Assembly: GCA_046327715.1 (NCBI GenBank)
Contig: JAXLXY010000001.1
Location: 62,001-126,000, forward strand
DNA: 64,000 nucleotides
Reading direction: 5' to 3'
DNA from: JADJOM01 sp046327715
Lineage (GTDB): Bacteria > Gemmatimonadota > Gemmatimonadetes > Gemmatimonadales > GWC2-71-9
The position numbers and the translations under genes were made by a program. The number at the start of each line of letters is the position of its first letter. Position 1 is the stretch's first letter. Under the pieces are notes generated by a model. The model had not been told where the DNA came from. It saw only the letters and a list, made by a program, of their open reading frames with translations, and made no database searches. Below, in pieces: positions 58,806 through 64,000 of the stretch.

Positions 58806-60356
58806 TCAGGGCGCGCCCGCCACCCGGCCCCTGGGCCGGTCGAGGGTCCGGTACTGGATGGCCTCGGCCAGGTGCGCCGTGTCGATCTGCTCCATCCCCG
58901 CGAGGTCGGCGATGGTCCGGGCCACCTTGAGCAACCGGTGGTAGGCCCGGGCCGAAAGCCCGAGCCGCACGATGGCCGTGCGCAGCAGCTCCTCGCCCGC
59001 CGGCTGCAGTCGGCAGAAGCGGCGCAGCTCCCGGGGCCCGAGGTGGGCGTTGGCGTGCAGGCCCCGCAGCCCCGCCAGCCTGCGGCGCTGCCGGTCCCGC
59101 GCGGCCGCCACCCGGCCGCGGATCACCGCGCTCGCCTCCTCGACCGATTCGAGCCCCAGTTCCGCGGCCCGCACCGCGGGGACCCGGATCTGGAGGTCGA
59201 TCCGGTCGAGGAGCGGCCCGGAGAGCCGGCTGAGGTAGCGCTCGACCACCACCGGGTCGCAGCGGCAGGGCCGCTGCCCGTCGCCCTCGTGCCCGCAGGG
59301 ACATGGGTTCATGGCCGCGGCCAGCGTGAAGCGGCAGGGATACGTGAGGCTGACGGCCGCCCGGCTGAGCGTGACGACCCCGTCTTCCAGGGGCTGCCGC
59401 AGGACCTCCAGCACGTTGCGCCGGAACTCCGGCAGCTCGTCAAGGAAGAGCACCCCACCGTGCGCCAGGCTCACCTCGCCGGGCCGGGGCGTCGGGCCCC
59501 CGCCGATCAGCCCGGCGTCGCTGATGGTGTGGTGGGGCGCGCGGAAGGGCCGCTGGACCAGGAACGGCTGGCCCGCTGGCAGCAGGCCCGCCACGCTGTG
59601 GATGCGGGTGCTCTCCAGCGCCTCCTCCAGGGTCAGGTCGGGGAGGATGCCCGGGAGGCGGCGGGCGAGCATCGTCTTGCCCGAACCGGGCGGGCCGATG
59701 AGGAGGATGTTGTGTCCGCCGGCCGCCGCCACCTCCAGCGCGCGCTTGGCTGCGGGCTGCCCCCGCACATCGGCGAAGTCCACCGGTTCGGTGGCCGCGG
59801 TGATCGCGACGGGCCAGGGGGTCTCGGCCACGGGCGTGAGCGGCGCCTGCCCCGTCAGGTGCGACACGAGGGCCCCCAGCGTGGCCGGCCCCAGGACCTC
59901 GAGGCCCGCCACCACGGCGGCCTCGCGCGCATTCGCGGCGGGGACGATCAACCCGCGGCAGCCTGCGCCGCGGGCCGCGAGCGCCACCGAGAGCGCGCCG
60001 CGCACCGGGCGCAGGTCGCCCTCCAGCCCGAGTTCGCCGACCAGCAGGTAGCCGTCGAGCTGCCCGGCGGGCAGCTGCTCGCTCGCCGCCAGCAGGGCGA
60101 TGGCGATGGGCAGGTCGAAGCCGGTGCCTTCCTTCCGGATGTCGGCCGGGGCGAGGTTGATGGTGATGCGCTTGAGCGGCGCGTCGAAGCCGCTGTTGAG
60201 CAGCGCGGCCGTGACCCGCTCCCTCCCCTCCTTCACGGCGCCATGCGGCAGCCCGACGGTGCTGAACGACGGCAGCCCGTTGGCCAGGTCTGCCTCGACA
60301 TCCACGACATAACCATCGATGCCCAGGACCGCGGCCGAGCGAACCCGTGCCAGCAT
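58806..60356 (-). CDS. comM: YifB/ComM-family Mg-chelatase-like AAA ATPase
   Basis: A 516-residue ComM helicase. An N-terminal Lon-like domain (GLPSFSTVGLPHGAVKEGRERV) is followed by the AAA+ core with Walker A GPPGSGKTMLARRL and Walker B in LFLDELPEF. A cysteine-rich NPCPCGHEGDGQRPCRC loop is typical of ComM. ComM drives branch migration during natural transformation. No other competence genes are visible. The final domain contains the usual arginine-finger Ser-Arg-Ala stretch. Confidence 0.95.
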   Translation of the reverse strand: MLARVRSAAVLGIDGYVVDVEADLANGLPSFSTVGLPHGAVKEGRERVTAALLNSGFDAPLKRITINLAPADIRKEGTGFDLPIAIALLAASEQLPAGQLDGYLLVGELGLEGDLRPVRGALSVALAARGAGCRGLIVPAANAREAAVVAGLEVLGPATLGALVSHLTGQAPLTPVAETPWPVAITAATEPVDFADVRGQPAAKRALEVAAAGGHNILLIGPPGSGKTMLARRLPGILPDLTLEEALESTRIHSVAGLLPAGQPFLVQRPFRAPHHTISDAGLIGGGPTPRPGEVSLAHGGVLFLDELPEFRRNVLEVLRQPLEDGVVTLSRAAVSLTYPCRFTLAAAMNPCPCGHEGDGQRPCRCDPVVVERYLSRLSGPLLDRIDLQIRVPAVRAAELGLESVEEASAVIRGRVAAARDRQRRRLAGLRGLHANAHLGPRELRRFCRLQPAGEELLRTAIVRLGLSARAYHRLLKVARTIADLAGMEQIDTAHLAEAIQYRTLDRPRGRVAGAP

Positions 60357-60450
60357 GCAAGCTCCGGTGGGGTGGCCCGGAGTATCGCGCGGCGTCGGGG
60401 CGCGACCGGTACCCGGCCGACGCGCCTGGGGGCGGCCCGACGCAAAGCAA

Positions 60451-60478
60451 GCGCGCCGCCCGGGACGGGGCGGCGCGC
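60451..60478 (-). terminator. Hairpin after the hypothetical gene at 60502
   Basis: A perfect 11-pair stem with a 6-base loop is followed on the minus strand by TTGCTTTGC. It would end transcription of the gene at 60502 before comM. Confidence 0.6.
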
Positions 60479-60501
60479 GGCACGGCGGAACGTCGGGGCG
60501 G

Positions 60502-60963
60502 CTAGTTCGGCCAGCCGTCGGGCCGCACGTCCAGCAGCAGGATGATCGGGGCCGTCAGGTCGCCGGCAAAGACGCTCGTCTCGAGCGGCTGGGTCCGGTC
60601 GAGGTCGTCGCGGCTGGCCCCGATGCAGCAGGTGAACCCCACCCGCAGCACCGGCTGGTCCAGCAGCGCCACGGGGATGACCCGCGGTGGGCCGTACGAG
60701 AGCCCTTCCCGGATCGTGGCCGGGACCCGACCGGAGAGGTAGACGGGAAGTTCCACCAGCGACTGTAGCATCCGGTAGGTCAAGACTGTGGACTCGCCGC
60801 CACTGGTGGCGATCCCGAATACCGGGGCTCCGAACCGCCCGGTCCGGGGGAAGACGGCCACACCGTACTGGAACGGGCCGCCGTTATCCCTTGCTGTGGC
60901 AAGGGTTTCCCGCAGGAGGTCGTGGACGGCGAGCAGGTCCTGTGGAATCGGCTCAGGGGTCAT
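60502..60963 (-). CDS. Hypothetical protein, unknown family
   Basis: A 153-residue soluble protein. Beta-rich segments FQYGVAVFPRTGRFGAPVFGIATS, PVALLDQPVLRVGFTCCIGA and TAPIILLLDV suggest a compact alpha/beta fold. A Cys pair (TCC) is present. No family is recognised. The ATG at 60963 is the first plausible start. It lies downstream of the sensor kinase gene and in the same direction. Confidence 0.6.
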   Translation of the reverse strand: MTPEPIPQDLLAVHDLLRETLATARDNGGPFQYGVAVFPRTGRFGAPVFGIATSGGESTVLTYRMLQSLVELPVYLSGRVPATIREGLSYGPPRVIPVALLDQPVLRVGFTCCIGASRDDLDRTQPLETSVFAGDLTAPIILLLDVRPDGWPN

Positions 60964-61069
60964 GGATGCGGGCCTCGAGGACGACAAGCGCGGGACATCG
61001 CCACGGTCCTCCCCACGAAGAGCAGGAGTCGGGCCGAACGTGCCAGCAACCGTCCATGGTTCCGCTGGG

Positions 61070-64000
61070 CTACCTGGCCAAAGAATGCTCGCCGGTGCGG
61101 CCGGGCGCAACCACCGTGGGCCACCGGACACTGACCCGGGTCCCGCGATCCGGGGTGCTCGCCACGGTCACCGAGGCGCCCCAGCCCTCGACCAGGCGGC
61201 GCACGATCGCCAGCCCGAGCCCTGAGCCGCTCGTGGTCGTGGAGAAGCGCGGTTCGAAGATCCGGGGCAGCAGCTCGGCGGGGATCCCGCGCCCGTCGTC
61301 GTCGACCACGAAGCCGTCGGCCTCGACCTCGAGACGCACCCGTCGCGCGCCGGCGCCACGGGCGTTCTCCACCAGGTTGCCCAGGACCTCCTTCACCTCG
61401 TCGCGGCGGGCGGGAACGGTGGCGCCACTGACGCCCGTGACATCGACCGTGCCGCCATCCTCGCCGAGGCGGTAGAGGGCCGCCACCTCGTGCGCGGTGG
61501 CAACCAGTTCCACCGCCTCCAGCGGCCCGCTCAGGTTGCCGGGCAGCCCGAACCGGCTGAAGGCGCGGGCGATGGTGTCGAGCCGGTCGATCTCGGCGAG
61601 GATCCGGGTGGTGGTTTCCTCGAGGGCGGCGTCGAACTGCGCCGGCCGCTCCTTCCGCACCCGCCGCAGGTGCTGCACGCCGAGCCGGATGGGGGTGAGC
61701 GGGTTCTTGATCTCGTGCGCCACCTGGCGTGCCATCTCGCCCCAGGCCAGCACCCGAGCCGCCCGGGTGGGCTCCGTCAGGTCGTCGAGCGCCAGCACGA
61801 CGCCCTCCGCCGCGGTGGCCCCCAGCGCCGCGAGTTGCACCCGGTAGGTCCGGCCCAGGCACTCGAGGTCCGCGTCGCCGGGCACGCCGCCGTGATACCG
61901 GGCGAGGGCCTCGAGCAGGGGGGCCCAGCCCGACGGGAGCGCGGCCGCCAGGCCGTCGCCCTCGGGGAGGTCCGCGCCGAGCAGCTGGCGCGCCCGCCCG
62001 TTGGCCAGGATGATCGCTCCTTCACCATCGATGGCCACCACGGCCGTGGCGACATTGGCGAGCACCGCCGCGGTGCGGCGGCGCGCCCCGTCGAGCGCCG
62101 CCTGGCTCTCACGGATGTCCTGCGCCATCCGCTCGAAGGAAGCAAAGACGGTCTCGAACTCCGCCGGCGGCGCGGCGATCGGTGGCAGCGCCTCCCCCCG
62201 CCCGACCGCGGCGGCCGAACGCCCCAGGTCCGCCACCGGACGGGAGAGCGCCCGCGCCGCGAGCTGCGCACCGACCGCGGCCGCCACCATGCCGGTCAGC
62301 GTGGCCAGCAGCAGGAAGTACTGCAGGTCCAGCTGATCGCGCCGGCGGGTCCAGTCAAAGGTGAGTTGCGGGGTGGCGAGGATCCCCACCCCTCCCGGCG
62401 GGCCCGCGCTCGCCACCCGGTACCCGACCCGCACGGGGGCCACGTAGGTGGTGGCCTGCCGGGTCAGCTCGACCTCGTCGCCCAGCGCCAGGCGCTGGAA
62501 GGTCCGGGCCTCCATCACCGGCTCTACCAGGGACAGCTCCCGGAGGATCGTGGTGCTGGCCGCGACCAGCCGCCCGCCGCTGTAGAGCACCAGGTCCGCG
62601 TCGAGGCGGTTGGAGAGATCGCCCAGCCCCTCGGCCAGGTTCTCCTCCGGCTCCTGCAGCAGGCCACCGGCGGTGAGGACCGCGTCACGGAGCACGGAGG
62701 TGATGAGCAGGTCGCGGGTGCGGTTCGCCTCGTCGGTCAGGCGGCCCAGCCCCCAGAGCGTGAACCCGACGGCCGGAAGGATGAAGAACCCCGCGAGCGC
62801 CAGCGCCAGGCGGAGCTGGAAGGAGCGCGCCAGGCGCCGCGGCGCGAGTCGCCGGCGGAGATCGGCCCACCGCAGCGACGCCAGCAGCGCCAGCAGCAGC
62901 ACCGCCAGGATGTTGCCCACCACCAGCAGGGTGGCGCGCACCAGGAGGTAGGGCATCGGGCGGAAGCCCACGACCGCGTGGACGTGCCGGGCGCCGCCGG
63001 GCAGGTCGAGCAGCCGATCGGTCCGGGCCCCCGGCCCGTGCCGCACCCAGCGCTCGGGGGCCGGCGGGCCGAGCCCGCGGGTGAACGGGGGCGTCAGCGT
63101 GAGTTCGTAGAGCGGTGGGCCCTCGGCGGGCGGACGGAGCATCCGCGCCAGCCGCGTGGGCACCAGCAGCCGGGTCCGCGGCCCCACAGCGGCCGAAAGC
63201 ACGCGGCCGCTCGGCAGTCGCGCGAGCAGTACGTAATGCCGGCCCGGCACCCGCTTGAGAGAGACCACCTGGGCCGGGGTGGCCGAGTCGAGACCCTGTA
63301 CCAGCGCGGAGGCGAGCGGCGCGGGAAGGTCGAGGGAGTCGAGGGCCAGCTCCGTCAGGCGGCTGCCGTCGGGGTTCCACAGCGCCAGGCGCGCCGGGTA
63401 CTCCTGCCCCGCGAGGTCCGATCCGCGCCACAGCAGGAACAGTTCCGCGGCGCTCGCCGGCTCCGGCGCGCGGGCCACCTGCTCGCGGAACCGCTGCAGG
63501 AGCGGCGTGGCGAGCGGGTCCTCGGCATCGCCGAGCCGGGCCAGGTCCCGCTGGGCCGCGGTGACCCGGCCCGCCTGTTCGGCGCCCCACGTCACCAGCG
63601 TCGCGGCGGTGCCGGCCACCATGGCCGCCCCGATGATGGCGGCCCAGCGGCCCCGCGGCAGCGCCACCAGCACCAGCGCCGGGGTCCAGAGAAAGGTGTA
63701 CCAGTCCGGCCAGCCGCCCCGCGGCTCCCACACCGACAGGCCGATGATCGCGGCCGCGACCGCGATGCTCATGGCCACCACCAGTCCGCCCGGGCGCGGT
63801 ACCGGCTCGCCCGCGCCACGCAGCAGCGCCGCCGCAAGCAGGATCAGCGCCGTCGTGGCGATCGTGAGCGTGGCCTGCCAGCTCACCCAAAGGGTCGTCG
63901 TCACCCCACCAACCGGCGGGGTGATGCCGCGCCCCAGCTCAGCGACGAGGTACGGCGCGCCGAGCAGGAGCAGCCCCGCGAGCAGCACCCCGGCGGGCCG
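61070..64000 (-). CDS. Large NtrY-like sensor histidine kinase, N-terminus cut by window end
   Basis: At least 976 residues; the start is beyond the window. The N-terminal part has several transmembrane helices, an extracytoplasmic domain (about 150-330), then helices and a second domain. HAMP-like and PAS-like segments follow. The kinase core has the H-box HEIKNPLTPIRLGVQHL, N-box NLVENARGAGA, G1 VDDDGRGIP and G2 SGSGLGLAIVRRLVEGWG. This is the NtrY architecture that partners NtrC-type regulators. The sigma-54 regulator at 52656 is a possible partner, by inference only. Confidence 0.92.
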   Translation of the reverse strand, partial: RPAGVLLAGLLLLGAPYLVAELGRGITPPVGGVTTTLWVSWQATLTIATTALILLAAALLRGAGEPVPRPGGLVVAMSIAVAAAIIGLSVWEPRGGWPDWYTFLWTPALVLVALPRGRWAAIIGAAMVAGTAATLVTWGAEQAGRVTAAQRDLARLGDAEDPLATPLLQRFREQVARAPEPASAAELFLLWRGSDLAGQEYPARLALWNPDGSRLTELALDSLDLPAPLASALVQGLDSATPAQVVSLKRVPGRHYVLLARLPSGRVLSAAVGPRTRLLVPTRLARMLRPPAEGPPLYELTLTPPFTRGLGPPAPERWVRHGPGARTDRLLDLPGGARHVHAVVGFRPMPYLLVRATLLVVGNILAVLLLALLASLRWADLRRRLAPRRLARSFQLRLALALAGFFILPAVGFTLWGLGRLTDEANRTRDLLITSVLRDAVLTAGGLLQEPEENLAEGLGDLSNRLDADLVLYSGGRLVAASTTILRELSLVEPVMEARTFQRLALGDEVELTRQATTYVAPVRVGYRVASAGPPGGVGILATPQLTFDWTRRRDQLDLQYFLLLATLTGMVAAAVGAQLAARALSRPVADLGRSAAAVGRGEALPPIAAPPAEFETVFASFERMAQDIRESQAALDGARRRTAAVLANVATAVVAIDGEGAIILANGRARQLLGADLPEGDGLAAALPSGWAPLLEALARYHGGVPGDADLECLGRTYRVQLAALGATAAEGVVLALDDLTEPTRAARVLAWGEMARQVAHEIKNPLTPIRLGVQHLRRVRKERPAQFDAALEETTTRILAEIDRLDTIARAFSRFGLPGNLSGPLEAVELVATAHEVAALYRLGEDGGTVDVTGVSGATVPARRDEVKEVLGNLVENARGAGARRVRLEVEADGFVVDDDGRGIPAELLPRIFEPRFSTTTSGSGLGLAIVRRLVEGWGASVTVASTPDRGTRVSVRWPTVVAPGRTGEHSLAR

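Overview
The window is a gene-dense, GC-rich (about 70%) piece of a bacterial chromosome with no insertion sequences, phage genes, CRISPR arrays, tRNAs or rRNAs that I could see. Gene content fits a diderm outside the well-studied phyla, most likely Gemmatimonadota or a close relative. The hints are a GWxTD-family lipid/stress protein beside a Bat (aerotolerance) operon, a short primary sigma factor without region 1.1, ECF sigma/Ser-Thr kinase pairs, Mla and Lol outer-membrane genes, many TolB-like propeller proteins and a DUF4105 protein. The phylum is an inference from gene families only. Genes are packed in operons with many 4-base ATGA/GTGA overlaps.

Layout. 1-4.7 kb: tail of a membrane pyrophosphatase, ychF, then (minus strand) two small envelope proteins and a coupled Ser/Thr kinase-ECF sigma pair. 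4.7-13.5 kb (+): moxR-DUF58-batD-like-batA-batB/C fusion-GWxTD-Bax-inhibitor-like. 13.6-17.8 kb (+): rpsF-rpsR-DUF2232-rplI, a FakA-DegV fusion and rsfS. 17.8-27.7 kb (+): a protease/propeller/outer-membrane-barrel protein, a SPOR lipoprotein, smc, aroF and lolA. 27.7-34.2 kb (-): rpmE-prfA-prmC-ylbF-tmk-S41 protease-tauE-DUF2520 cluster. 34.4-41.2 kb (+): a CRP/FNR regulator, an MBL-fold hydrolase, a CsgG-like protein, an Mla (MlaE-F-D) lipid transporter with an eroded ATPase, and a GAF/HD-GYP protein. 41.2-45.3 kb (-): DUF4105, Gfo/Idh oxidoreductase, SpoIID-like and YajQ. 45.4-49.7 kb (+): the methionine operon metY-aspartokinase-metX behind a long regulatory leader. 49.7-56.0 kb (-): rpoD, aldehyde dehydrogenase, sigma-54 response regulator, thpR and larE. 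56.1-58.1 kb (+): arfB-like, a Sua5 threonylcarbamoyl-AMP synthase and a YqhA-like protein. 58.1-64 kb (-): a lipoprotein, comM, a hypothetical gene and a large NtrY-like sensor kinase cut by the window end.

The most notable region is the 427-base leader of the methionine operon (45839-46265). It contains a clear promoter, an RNA that matches the SAM-II riboswitch, an intrinsic terminator, and then a 30-codon reading frame with five cysteine codons within eleven. That frame is followed by mutually exclusive hairpins laid out like a classical attenuator: arm 1:2, a 10-bp antiterminator 2:3 and a 14-bp terminator 3:4. The inference is that the operon senses both the end product (S-adenosylmethionine, by riboswitch) and sulfur/cysteine supply (by ribosome stalling).

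Other points of interest are the Mla ATPase that has lost the Walker A lysine, the fusion proteins (BatB-BatC, FakA-DegV, protease-propeller-barrel), a roughly 110-residue insertion in the HD-GYP domain, and a consistent promoter style (TTGnC-like -35, 17-18 base spacer, TA-G-TT-like -10) including probable leaderless transcripts.
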